Positions 15,712 through 25,200 of a stretch of 42,442 bases of DNA are shown one piece after another (position 1 is the stretch's first letter; the number at the start of each line of letters is the position of its first letter). The translations under genes were made by a program, and so were the position numbers. The stretch lies in NCBI GenBank assembly GCA_009692395.1, contig SHZG01000002.1, positions 1 to 42,442 of the forward strand, written 5' to 3'. Origin of the DNA: Methylococcales bacterium. GTDB taxonomy: Bacteria; Pseudomonadota; Gammaproteobacteria; Methylococcales; Methylomonadaceae. The notes under the pieces are model-generated. The model was not told the DNA's origin. It did not search any database and saw only the letters and a program-made list of their open reading frames with translations.

Positions 15712-17661
15712 ATGCTCGAAAAATCGTACACTAATTCAGATAATTCCGATGATGTCACGCGTGTTAAATCGGCAGATACTCACGGTGAACTCTCACCCGA
15801 TTCCCAGCTGTCTGCGTCGCAAACGACTGATGAAGAGGCAACTCGTATCACAAGCCATACAGGTGCAGACACGGGTATAACTAACTCAAATAACACTGAT
15901 GTCAAGCTTGTTAAATCGGTAGACACGCACGGTGAATTTTCGCCCGATTCCCAGCTGTCTGCGCCGCAAACGACTGATGAAGAGGCAACTCGTATCACAA
16001 GCCATACAGGTGCAGACACGGGTATAACTAACTCAAATAGCACTGATGTCACGCTTGTTAAATCGGTAGACACGCACGGTGAATTTTCGCCCGATTCCCA
16101 GCTGTCTGCGCCGCAAACGACTGATGAAGAGGCAACTCGTATTATCAGCCATACAGATACAAAATCTATAGGTACAAGCACTGCTGTAGATAGCCAACTG
16201 TACATAGGCAGCGTGGTAAAAAATACCTACCGGTTGGATCAAGTACTGGGTGAAGGTGGTATGGGTAGCGTTTTTAAAGCCCTGAACAAAGACTGGGAAG
16301 GAGCTGGTGCGCGTGACCCTTATGTGGCACTCAAGGTACTAAAACCAGAATTGTCAGACAATAAAGAGCTGGTCATGGGCTTATTCAGAGAATTTGACCG
16401 TATCAAAATGCTCTCTGAGTGTCCGAACAATGTTAGAGTTTACGACTTTGGTCGAGACGGCACGAATGTATTCATGACTATGGAGTACCTGACTGGGCAA
16501 ACCTTGAGCGAGTACATCAACCGCCAACCAACGTCTTTGGCACACGCATGGTTTATTATTGAAGGCGTTGGCAACGCTCTTGCTTTTGCACATAAACACA
16601 ACATCGTTCACCGTGACATCAAACCTGGTAACATCTTCGTCACTAAGAACGGTGTGGTAAAAGTGCTGGATTTTGGCATCGCGTCTAAGATAAACGAAAA
16701 CGAAGACGATAAAACCAAGTTTAATGGCGATGACATTGGCGCATTTACCCTAGCCTATGCGTCTCCCGATACCCGACTGGGTGATCCTCCCGATTGCCGT
16801 GATGATATTTATTCATTTGCTTGTGTTATCTACGAAATACTAACGGGAAAGAAGTTTTTTGACCCGAAAAGAAGAAGCAAAAAAGCTGAACAGATTCATG
16901 GGTTAAACAGTAAACAAATGGAGGCGTTAAACAAAGCCTTAGCGTTTGAAAGAGATCTGCGTACGCCTAGTATTCGTGAGTTACTGGATAAATTACGCCC
17001 TGTTAAAACACCTTGGGTAAAATACGGTAGCATTGGTAGTGGCGTAGTGACTATTGCAGGAATAGTGCTATGGTGGTCATTATCTTCAACCGATGTTAAA
17101 CAGCCGCCAACACCTGAAGTCAAACAGGTACCTGTGCAAACACCTGTCGTGCTAACCCCTGAAGTCAAACAAATACCTGTTGTGCCAACACCCGAAGTCA
17201 AACAAGTACCTGTCGTACCAACCCCTGCAGTCAAACAAGTACCTGAGAACAAACCAATTGAGCCTAGTAACATTGCCACTAGTAGCAATGGCATCATCCA
17301 CCTAGAAACATCAAAACCTGAGTACCAAAATGGCGAATTTTTTCACTTGAGTTTTACGCTGACAGAACCCAGCTACGTTAGGGTTATTGACCGTGATGCA
17401 AAAGGTGAAGTCACTACGTTACGCCCTAATCCTAGTCAGGTAGATAAATTACTCCCTGCCGATAAAGAACATATTTTCCCGCCGCAAGGCATTGATGTTC
17501 CCGTGCAAGGAAGCTCTGGTAACAGCACGATAACTATCGTAGCAAGTACACGACCTTTTCCAAAAGGGATTAAATTACTTAACACCGATGGCAGTGTGTC
17601 TGATCAAGTGCAAAGTGGCGAATATTCATGGACACAAGTCCACTACACCTTGCGGGATTAA
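15712..17661 (+). CDS. ppkA: Membrane serine/threonine kinase PpkA-like, with N-terminal repeats and DUF4384
   Basis: In T6SS clusters this kinase phosphorylates Thr residues read by the FHA protein, turning secretion on. Of its 649 residues, about 1-150 form three 49-residue repeats. The kinase domain spans about 170-430: GEGGMGSV glycine loop, VALKVLK, HRDIKPGN catalytic loop, DFGIAS, then a YASPDTRLGD segment in place of APE. One transmembrane helix lies near 440-460. After it come four VKQVP repeats as a periplasmic proline-rich spacer, then a DUF4384 domain (YQNGEFFHLSFTLTEPSYVRVI) that probably senses an envelope signal. All key kinase residues are present. It sits between the OmpA-like gene and the FHA gene, so writer and reader are adjacent. 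The FHA start follows its stop by 37 bp. Confidence 0.92.
   Translation: MLEKSYTNSDNSDDVTRVKSADTHGELSPDSQLSASQTTDEEATRITSHTGADTGITNSNNTDVKLVKSVDTHGEFSPDSQLSAPQTTDEEATRITSHTGADTGITNSNSTDVTLVKSVDTHGEFSPDSQLSAPQTTDEEATRIISHTDTKSIGTSTAVDSQLYIGSVVKNTYRLDQVLGEGGMGSVFKALNKDWEGAGARDPYVALKVLKPELSDNKELVMGLFREFDRIKMLSECPNNVRVYDFGRDGTNVFMTMEYLTGQTLSEYINRQPTSLAHAWFIIEGVGNALAFAHKHNIVHRDIKPGNIFVTKNGVVKVLDFGIASKINENEDDKTKFNGDDIGAFTLAYASPDTRLGDPPDCRDDIYSFACVIYEILTGKKFFDPKRRSKKAEQIHGLNSKQMEALNKALAFERDLRTPSIRELLDKLRPVKTPWVKYGSIGSGVVTIAGIVLWWSLSSTDVKQPPTPEVKQVPVQTPVVLTPEVKQIPVVPTPEVKQVPVVPTPAVKQVPENKPIEPSNIATSSNGIIHLETSKPEYQNGEFFHLSFTLTEPSYVRVIDRDAKGEVTTLRPNPSQVDKLLPADKEHIFPPQGIDVPVQGSSGNSTITIVASTRPFPKGIKLLNTDGSVSDQVQSGEYSWTQVHYTLRD
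15763..16156 (+). repeat. 147-bp tandem repeats in the kinase N-terminus
   Basis: Copies start at 15763, 15910 and 16057, exactly 147 bp (49 codons) apart; the third is partial. Copies two and three are almost identical, while copy one has several differences. The unit contains an EEATRI motif, and a DVT-type motif sits at each copy's edge. Confidence 0.92.
17116..17244 (+). repeat. VKQVP-coding repeats after the kinase transmembrane helix
   Basis: Four copies of a GAAGTCAAACA-like unit start at 17116, 17161, 17194 and 17227, with spacings of 45, 33 and 33 bp. They encode a PTPEVKQVPVV spacer expected to lie in the periplasm between the membrane helix and DUF4384. Confidence 0.85.
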
Positions 17662-17698
17662 CAGGCTGACACATATGAATTTAACGTGTATAGAGAAC

Positions 17699-19477
17699 AT
17701 GAGCTTAACCCTAACTGTATTATCATTTAAAAATCAGCCGATTAATGAAATCAATACCGTTTCTATTGGCAATGAAGGCGGCAGCATTGGGCGGTCTGGT
17801 GATAATAGTTTAGTGCTTCCTGATGCGGAAAAATTCGTTTCAAGGCATCATGCCTCTATCACAGAGGAAAATGGTTATTATTATGTGACTGATACCAGTT
17901 TGAGTGGTATCACCATTAATGGACAGGATGTTTTACATAATGCCACTGAACGCCTTGATAATGGAACGCGATTAAGGATTGGTGAGTATGAAATTACGGT
18001 TGCTATTACCACTGAGTCAGTCGTGGATGACTTGGATGACTTTTGCTGTTCGTCTATTGAATCTACGTCGATACCGTCTATATCCACCGATTTTCTGGTT
18101 GTCGATGAGCCTTGGGTAGAGTTGGAAAGTAGTGGTCTCCATAGCCTGATGGCAGATAATTTTCCGCGCCATGATGAGCTGATACAACAAGATGAGAACG
18201 CCCATCCTGCTGATTTTTTAAGTCACTTACAAGGCAATCAATCACCGTTATTTGATAACTATATCGCACCTAGCATCATCTCATCACCGCCCACTACACC
18301 TTCCGTTGAACAAATTCCAGAAGATTTTAATTTCGATGATTTTTTTGCTGCGAGTAATCATGAACCACAGCCGACTCCTCAGCCCGTTAATAAACCAGTA
18401 GTCAATGACGATTTTGAAGATTTTTTTGGTGCCGCTATCAGTGATATGGCAGCAGAAAGGGAGCAGTCTGCATTAATTAGCGAGGCGTTGTTACCCGCAG
18501 AGAGTAGTGATTTAGCTGGTTTTTTTGTCAGCGAAGAGCCAGTGATTGAACCTATTCCTTTATTCGAAGAACCTGCAATTGAACTTACTTCTTCCTTTGA
18601 AGAACCAATAATTGAACCTATTCCTTTATTCGAAGAACCTGCAATTGAACTTACTTCTTCCTTTGAAGAACCAATAATTGAACCTATTTCTTTATTTGAA
18701 GAGCCTGCGATTGAACTTACTTCTTCCTTTGAAGAGCCAATAATTGAACCTATTTCTTCCTTGTTTGCAACCACAGAACAGCCAATTGTTGCCCCTGTTA
18801 AAATAGATGCGCCCTATCAAAAGGAAGAGAGTAACATTAAGATAGCAGAGCCTATTGCAGCGCAGATTGTTAATAGTCAAGCTAACAAAATTAGTGTCAC
18901 TGATAGCCAATTGTTTACTGCTTTTTTGCATGGTTCGGCTGTAGAATGCAGGGAAATGCGCCCAGAACAGCAAGCAGAAACCTTGCGCAGAATTGGGCAA
19001 ATGTTTAGAAAGTTAATTGATGGCACAATTGCCGTCTTAAGAAGTCGTGCGGAATTTAAAAGTTTATGCCGCGTCAATATGACGGTCATACAAGCGGCGC
19101 ACAATAATCCGTTAAAATTTACCGTATCAACGGATGATGTATTAAGGCAATTGTTGGAAAATAAAACCGACGGATTTTTGGCTTCAACGGTGGCTATTGA
19201 AGAAGCCTTTACCGACATTATGAATCACCAGCTTGCGATGCAGGCGGGGATTCAAGCCTCTTTAACGGATTTATTAAGAACCTTTGACCCAAAAATCATC
19301 GAAAAACCATTTGAACAAGGTTTGGTGTTACAAAAAAAATCCAAGTGTTGGGATAAGTACGAAGCAACCTATCGCAACACGGTAGAAGATGCGGTGGACA
19401 ATTTTTTTGGTGAAGAGTTTGTTAAAGCCTACGAAAAACAAATGAGCTTATTAACCAACACGCGCAAAAAATCTTAA
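17699..19477 (+). CDS. tagH: T6SS FHA-domain protein TagH (Fha)
   Basis: Fha reads phosphothreonine made by PpkA and promotes assembly of the T6SS. The protein is 592 residues from ATG 17699. The FHA domain is at about residues 1-105 (GSIGRSGDNSLVL, SRHHASI, DTSLSGITING; the usual Asn of the SxNG turn is Ser). The middle (about 110-390) is acidic and low complexity, with DFxxFF motifs and 22-residue repeats. The C-terminal TagH domain (about 400-592) has LFTAFLHGS, QAETLRRIGQMFRKLIDGT and AHNNPLKF. An in-frame ATG at 17675 and a longer frame from 17588, overlapping ppkA, also exist. 17699 is preferred because relatives begin MSLTLTVLSF, though its ribosome-binding site is modest. Confidence 0.9.
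   Translation: MSLTLTVLSFKNQPINEINTVSIGNEGGSIGRSGDNSLVLPDAEKFVSRHHASITEENGYYYVTDTSLSGITINGQDVLHNATERLDNGTRLRIGEYEITVAITTESVVDDLDDFCCSSIESTSIPSISTDFLVVDEPWVELESSGLHSLMADNFPRHDELIQQDENAHPADFLSHLQGNQSPLFDNYIAPSIISSPPTTPSVEQIPEDFNFDDFFAASNHEPQPTPQPVNKPVVNDDFEDFFGAAISDMAAEREQSALISEALLPAESSDLAGFFVSEEPVIEPIPLFEEPAIELTSSFEEPIIEPIPLFEEPAIELTSSFEEPIIEPISLFEEPAIELTSSFEEPIIEPISSLFATTEQPIVAPVKIDAPYQKEESNIKIAEPIAAQIVNSQANKISVTDSQLFTAFLHGSAVECREMRPEQQAETLRRIGQMFRKLIDGTIAVLRSRAEFKSLCRVNMTVIQAAHNNPLKFTVSTDDVLRQLLENKTDGFLASTVAIEEAFTDIMNHQLAMQAGIQASLTDLLRTFDPKIIEKPFEQGLVLQKKSKCWDKYEATYRNTVEDAVDNFFGEEFVKAYEKQMSLLTNTRKKS
18545..18758 (+). repeat. 66-bp tandem repeats in tagH
   Basis: Three 66-bp units start at 18545, 18611 and 18677, with a partial fourth from 18743. 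Each encodes a 22-residue acidic block with IEPIPLFEEPAIELTSSFEE character. Units one and two are nearly identical, so the array looks recent and probably varies between strains. Confidence 0.92.
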
Positions 19478-19480
19478 CGC

Positions 19481-19513
19481 AAACCTACGAGGTGTTTGAA
19501 ACCTCGCAGGTTT
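19481..19513. repeat. Hairpin between tagH and tssK
   Basis: A 13-bp stem with one mismatch (19481-19493 with 19501-19513, core CGAGGT / ACCTCG) and a 7-base loop fills most of the gap before tssK. It resembles a dispersed intergenic palindrome. On a transcript it could stall polymerase or protect an end, but no T-tract follows. Confidence 0.6.
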
Positions 19514-19540
19514 ATTCAATAAACAGGAGTGCGATGAACA

Positions 19541-20878
19541 ATGTCAGAAAATAATAAAACCGTCTGGTCGGAGGGTATGTTCCTTAGACCGCAACATTTT
19601 CAGCAGCATGATCGCTATCTTGAAACCTTCGTGCGGGAACGCTGTGGGGGTTTGCAACCTTATGACTGGGGGGTTAAAAAACTCAAAATAGACAGCCGTC
19701 AATTAGGCATGGGTAAATTCGCACTCGCTGAATGTAGCGGTATTTTCCCCGACGGCACACCTTTTAATCTCCCTGAAGATGATGACCTACCGCTCCCTAT
19801 CGACATTCCCATTGATGTAAAAAATAATATTATTTATCTATCGTTACCCGTACAGCTCAAAGGTTCGGTTGAAGTGGATACCGATGAAAATCCCAATAAT
19901 CTTGCCCGTTATCACGCCGCTGAACTCGAAGTCAGAGATGCTAACGTAGCGACTAACGCGACTTCTGCGGTCATGATAGCCAAGCTACACACCAGCTTGA
20001 TGCTAGAAAGACAAGAACGGGCAGGGCATATTTGTATCGGTATTGCCCGCGTGATTGAATCACGCATTGATAAAAATATTATTCTCGATGAATACTATAT
20101 TCCCCCAACTGTCGATTGTAATGCCACTCTCCATACCAAAGGCTATATTAAAGAGCTATATGGTTTGCTGCACACACGCGGCGAAGCGTTAGGTGCGAGG
20201 GCTTCTGAAGCAGGTAAAGGTGGCGCGGCAGAAATTTCTGATTATATGCTGTTGCAATTAGTCAATCGCATAGAGCCTTTATTTGAACATTTACAAAACG
20301 TCCCTTGTTTACACCCTGAAAACTTCTATCGAGCGGCTGTTCAGTTAGCAGGAGAGTTATCCACGTTTTGTAAAACCAATAAAAGACCGATTCATTTTCC
20401 TACCTATCAACATGATGATTTGCAGAAAACATTTAAATATGTGATGGATGAATTGCGCTTGTTGCTCAATGCGGTATTAGAGCAAAACGCTATTTTTATT
20501 CCGCTAACCGCGCCAAAATATGGCATTCGTGGGGCTAGATTACCCGACCTTAATCTACTGAAAGATGCTGTGTTTGTGTTAGCGGTCAGTGCGCAAGTGT
20601 CCATAGAACAATTACGCAGTGGCTTTCCAACGCAAGTAAAAATAGGCCCTGTAGAAAAAATTAATCTGTTAATTAACAACGCGCTACCTGGCATTACTAT
20701 TCATGCCTTGCCTGTAGCACCGAGGCAAATCCCTTTTCATGCAGGCTTTGCTTATTTTGAATTGAATAAACAAACTGAGATGTGGAAACAAATGCAGACA
20801 TCGGGTGGTTTTGCCATTCATATTGCAGGTGAGTTTCCAGGGCTTGAATTAGAATTCTGGGCAATTAAAAACGGATAG
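19541..20878 (+). CDS. tssK: T6SS baseplate protein TssK
   Basis: TssK is the trimeric baseplate part that links the wedge (TssEFG) to the TssL-TssM membrane complex. The 445-residue protein has the standard family length and opening WSEGMFLRPQHFQQHDRYLE. It also carries LPVDLP-like strands and the C-terminal LPGITIHALPVAPRQIP and HAGFAYFELNK segments. An ATG at 19534 is out of frame, so 19541, with AGGAG upstream, is the start. It lies between tagH and tssL, where tssJ is normally also found, but no tssJ is present. Confidence 0.96.
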   Translation: MSENNKTVWSEGMFLRPQHFQQHDRYLETFVRERCGGLQPYDWGVKKLKIDSRQLGMGKFALAECSGIFPDGTPFNLPEDDDLPLPIDIPIDVKNNIIYLSLPVQLKGSVEVDTDENPNNLARYHAAELEVRDANVATNATSAVMIAKLHTSLMLERQERAGHICIGIARVIESRIDKNIILDEYYIPPTVDCNATLHTKGYIKELYGLLHTRGEALGARASEAGKGGAAEISDYMLLQLVNRIEPLFEHLQNVPCLHPENFYRAAVQLAGELSTFCKTNKRPIHFPTYQHDDLQKTFKYVMDELRLLLNAVLEQNAIFIPLTAPKYGIRGARLPDLNLLKDAVFVLAVSAQVSIEQLRSGFPTQVKIGPVEKINLLINNALPGITIHALPVAPRQIPFHAGFAYFELNKQTEMWKQMQTSGGFAIHIAGEFPGLELEFWAIKNG

Positions 20879-20919
20879 TTTTTCAAAACACAATACGACC
20901 ACACAAAACGGATGACACC

Positions 20920-22269
20920 ATGAGCAACGATGATCCTTTTAGCAATAGCTACATTGATGATGATAAAACGATTCTTAGACCAATGCCAGGCGGTCGAAAA
21001 CCACAAGGATCAGGCACTCCACCGTCAACGCCACCACCCATCCCGCCGACTCCGCACAGCGTGCCAGGCATTTCTGAAAATTTGCGTGACCAAATCGCCA
21101 ATGCTACCAGTAACCCTATCACAGGTGCAGCCATCTCTTTGCTGTCTATCGTTGCGCAATTACGCAATACCGCTTCACACCCTGATATTGCAGACCTTAG
21201 AGTCAACGTTATTGAAGAAATAAAACGTTTTGAACTTAAAATAAAAAATCAAGGTGTCTCTAACGAACAAGCGCAAGCAGCACGGTATGCACTTTGTACA
21301 CTGATAGATGAGACGGTACTTAACACACCGTGGGGCGGTAATAGTCTCTGGGGTACGCAAAGCCTGTTGATTTTTTTTCATAAAGAAGCATGGGGCGGCG
21401 AGAAGTTTTTTCTGATTTTAAAAAACTGTATGCAGCAACCTGGAACGCATTTAGCTTTGCTGGAACTGTTATATTTTGCCTTGTGTTTAGGCTTTGAAGG
21501 TCGATACCGTGTTGAAGACCGTGGCGCGACTAAGTTGGAAGAAATTCGAGAAAACGCCTATCAAATCATTCAACGGCAACGCGGTGATGTTGAGCGGAGT
21601 TTGTCACTGCATTGGCAAGGGGTTAAAGACAAGCGCAATATTCTTGCTAACTTAATCCCTTTTTGGGTGATTGGCTCAGTTGCCGCTGTGTTATTGATGC
21701 TGAGCTTTTTAGGGTTTCTTTATTTAATTAACGCCTCGTCTAATCCGTTACTCGCTAAATTATATGTGCTTAAAGATAGCTTTACTGTTCCGCCAGTTGT
21801 TGTCGCACAAGCCGCGCCTGTCATCGAAATACCTGCCGCTCCCGCATTGCTGGATGAATTAAATACCTTTCTTAAGCCAGAGGTTGATAGTGGTCAAGTG
21901 CAGCTCCTTAAACAGAATGGCAAAACGGTTATTCGTATCATGAGCAAAGGGCTGTTTGCTTCAGGGAGTGACAAAATCATGACGCAATATTATCCACTGC
22001 TCGAAAAAATCAGTCAGGCTCTTGGCACACTCTCTGAGCGTATTACAGTGGTTGGTCATACGGACAGTTCACCCATATTTTCTGCAAGATTTCCGTCTAA
22101 TTGGGATTTATCTAAAGCGCGTGCTTCATCGGTGTTAGAACTATTAATGAGGAACAGTAAAATCTCTGCCCCGATTGTCTCCGAAGGTAGGGCAGATACT
22201 CAGCCAATGGTACCTAACGATAGCCCTGAGCATAAAGCCATGAATCGTCGTGTAGAAATCATTTTATAG
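20920..22269 (+). CDS. tssL: T6SS inner-membrane protein TssL with C-terminal OmpA domain
   Basis: TssL (DotU) dimerises in the inner membrane and holds TssM and the baseplate. The 449-residue protein has an acidic N-terminus with DDDKTILRPMPGG (Thr17), a proline-rich linker and the cytoplasmic DotU domain at about 50-235 (QAARYALCTLIDETVLNTPWGG, LELLYFALCLGFEGRYR). A single membrane helix lies near 245-270. A periplasmic OmpA-like domain follows, with VVGHTDSSP and LSKARASSVLELL. This is the extended or evolved TssL type, which can grip peptidoglycan. That may help explain how the complex is anchored without an encoded TssJ. Thr17 matches the context of the Agrobacterium TssL phosphothreonine bound by Fha. 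Confidence 0.95.
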   Translation: MSNDDPFSNSYIDDDKTILRPMPGGRKPQGSGTPPSTPPPIPPTPHSVPGISENLRDQIANATSNPITGAAISLLSIVAQLRNTASHPDIADLRVNVIEEIKRFELKIKNQGVSNEQAQAARYALCTLIDETVLNTPWGGNSLWGTQSLLIFFHKEAWGGEKFFLILKNCMQQPGTHLALLELLYFALCLGFEGRYRVEDRGATKLEEIRENAYQIIQRQRGDVERSLSLHWQGVKDKRNILANLIPFWVIGSVAAVLLMLSFLGFLYLINASSNPLLAKLYVLKDSFTVPPVVVAQAAPVIEIPAAPALLDELNTFLKPEVDSGQVQLLKQNGKTVIRIMSKGLFASGSDKIMTQYYPLLEKISQALGTLSERITVVGHTDSSPIFSARFPSNWDLSKARASSVLELLMRNSKISAPIVSEGRADTQPMVPNDSPEHKAMNRRVEIIL

Positions 22270-22285
22270 TCGCCAAGGATAAGCC

Positions 22286-25200
22286 ATGAGAACAGTGATA
22301 GATTTTTTCAAAAAGAAATGGGTTATTCAGCTGCTAGGCATTATTGCCTTGAGTTTATTAATTTGGTTTTTTGGCCCACTTATTGCGGTGGCAGGTCATG
22401 TGCCACTTGAATCCGATATGGTCAGACGGTTTGTGATTCTGACCATAGTGATGTTATGGGTAGTATTGATACTACTGATGCAATTAAACGCCAATCGGGC
22501 TAATGCGCAAATGGCAGATGAGCTAGTCGCGCCCGCTGATGCACTAGCAAGAGCAGCCGATGCCGAAATTAATACCATTGCCAATAACTTTGATGTTGCC
22601 TTACAAGCCTTAAAAAAAGGCGCGAAAAACGCTAAAGGTCAAAACTATCTCTATGATTTACCGTGGTACATCATCATAGGGCCACCTGGTTCGGGTAAAA
22701 CCACCGCGCTGATTAATTCAGGGTTGGAATTTCCGTTAGCCGATAAGTTTGGTAAAGGTGCGGTACGCGGTGTCGGTGGTACGCGCAACTGTGATTGGTG
22801 GTTTACTGACCAAGCAGTATTGCTAGATACCGCAGGGCGTTATGTGACGCAAGACAGTCACGAAGCGGTTGATAAAGCGGCGTGGCTGGGCTTTTTAGAC
22901 TTGCTGAAAAAACACCGCCCTAGACGACCTGTCAACGGCGTATTAATTACCATGAGTTTGTCTGATTTACTGAGGCAAACCGAAGAAGAACGCAGTCTAC
23001 ACGCCCAATCTATTCGCCAACGTATTGAAGAATTACACACGCAGTTTGGCATTCGCTTTCCTATTTATATGCTGTTCACTAAAGCTGATTTAGTGGCAGG
23101 GTTTAATGATTTTTTTGCTACCCTCAGTAAAGAAGAACGGGAACAAGTGTGGGGTGTTACGTTTCCCGCAGAAGACCCTAACAATCCTGTTGATATGATT
23201 GCCAGAGTTGGCAACGATTTTGATGAGTTGTTAGCGCGTATTAATGCCCATTTGCCTAGACGCTTACAAGAAGAACGTGATTTATCACGGCGCAATTTAA
23301 TTTTTGGTTTTCCACAACGCATAGCATTACTTCGTGAAGGCTTATTGAGCTTTTTACAAGAATGTTATGGCGAGAATCGTTATCAAACCGCGCCCTATTT
23401 ACGCGGTGTCTATTTAACCAGCGGCACACAAGAAGGCACGCCCATCGACCGTTTAATGGGAATGCTCGCTAACACCTTTAAGCTGGATAGAGTCAATGTG
23501 CCATTATTTAGCGGTAAAGGTAAAAGTTATTTCATTACCCGCTTATTGAAAGAAGTTATTTTTGAAGAAGCGCTATTAGTGGGGATGAATCCACGTCTTG
23601 AGCGGTTACAAACGTTAATGCGCCAAGGTATTTATGTTGGCTCTTTAGCTATCATTATATTAATGTCGGGTTTATGGCTCACTAGCTATAACAAAAATCA
23701 AACTGCACTCGCTGAGTTAGATAAACAGATTGACGCATATAACACCGTTGCTACTGCCACACCTAACTGGCAAACCGACTTTGCTGCGCTGTTAAAACGC
23801 ATGAATGCGATGCAAACTATTACCCAAATGTATCCAGACGATGTGCCTTGGTTAATGACGTTTGGACTGTATCAAGGTGATAAATTACAACCCGTCATCA
23901 TCGAAACCTATGACACCTTATTGCAAAAACAATTCTTACCGCTTATTAAAACCCGCTTAGAACAACGTATCAGAGACAACATGGGTAATCCCGATATTTT
24001 GTATTCCTTGTTAGAAACGTATTTAATGCTCGGCGATAGTAAACGCTTCAAAGCCGAATCAGTTAGCCCGTGGGTGAAAGTAGATTGGGAAACCACTTAC
24101 GCCACTGATACCGACACACAGGAAAAATTGTTTGGGCATTTGAATGTGTTACTCAAATTGCCATTAGAAAAACAACAACTTGATGAACGTTTGATTGCCG
24201 CCGCACGCGGCATTCTGAATCAGATTCCCGTTGCGCAACAAGTCTATATGCGGATTAAAAACGATGCGGTACAAACTAAAACGCAAGATTTTACATTGCA
24301 AGATGCCTTGGGTATTAATGCTGACAGAGTATTTGCCACCAAAAATGGCACACTGGCAGGGAAAACCATCCCCTATTTATTCACTTACGATGGCTTTTAT
24401 AAATCGTTTTTAAAAGAAAGCAAAGAGCAAGCAGAAGACTCTATAACAGGCAGTTGGGTATTGGATGATTCTGCCAAAGCTGACGTAATTGATAGCGATA
24501 AACTACAAGAAACCATTCGTGACTATTACTATCAAGACTACATTAAATACTGGGATGAGTTACTGGCAAGTTTAACCATTAAACCCGTCGGTAACGCCCA
24601 GCAAGCAGTCGAAGTTCTGGAATTTGCTTCGGCATCTGATTCACCGTTGCGTAGATTGCTGGACGCGTTAAACAAAGAAACCTCGCTAACTGTTAAACCA
24701 GCTAGTCCTGAAGACACTGCTAAAAATGTTCAGGCATCAGGACTGGTAAGCGTTGATAGTCGTGTCACTAAAGCCTTAGCATTAGCTAAAAAAGAAGGCG
24801 ATGCAGGGCAACCCGCTACGCCATTAGGCAGTGTTGTTGAAGAACACTACAAAGATTTAACTGTGTTAGTCAAAAGTTCAGCAGCAGGTGCGCCTGTTCC
24901 CTTAGATCGCCCGATGGACATTTTGAAACAACTTTACGTTCACATGATAAGCCTAAGTGGCACATCAAATGTGGGTGGCGAGGCGATAAAAATAGCCGCA
25001 CAAAGTGGTGGCGGCGATCCTGTTGCACAAATGAAAGCCGAATCCGCGCATTTACCCGAACCACTGAAAAGTATGACCCAAGCCCTAGCCGAAGGTAATC
25101 AAGATGTGATTTTTGATAGCAGTAAAAGCCAGTTAAGTCGGCTATGGCAAAGTGAAGTCATGCCCTTATATTCATCGGGCATACAAGGTCTATACCCATT

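Noticed and set aside
15780..16205. Minus-strand frame of 141 residues with internal repeats
   Set aside because: It is antisense to the 147-bp kinase repeats. The plus-strand kinase is clearly the real gene.
18379..18774. Minus-strand frame with repeated SSNKEIGSIIGSSKEE-like units
   Set aside because: It is antisense to the tagH 66-bp repeats, and low complexity alone explains the open frame.
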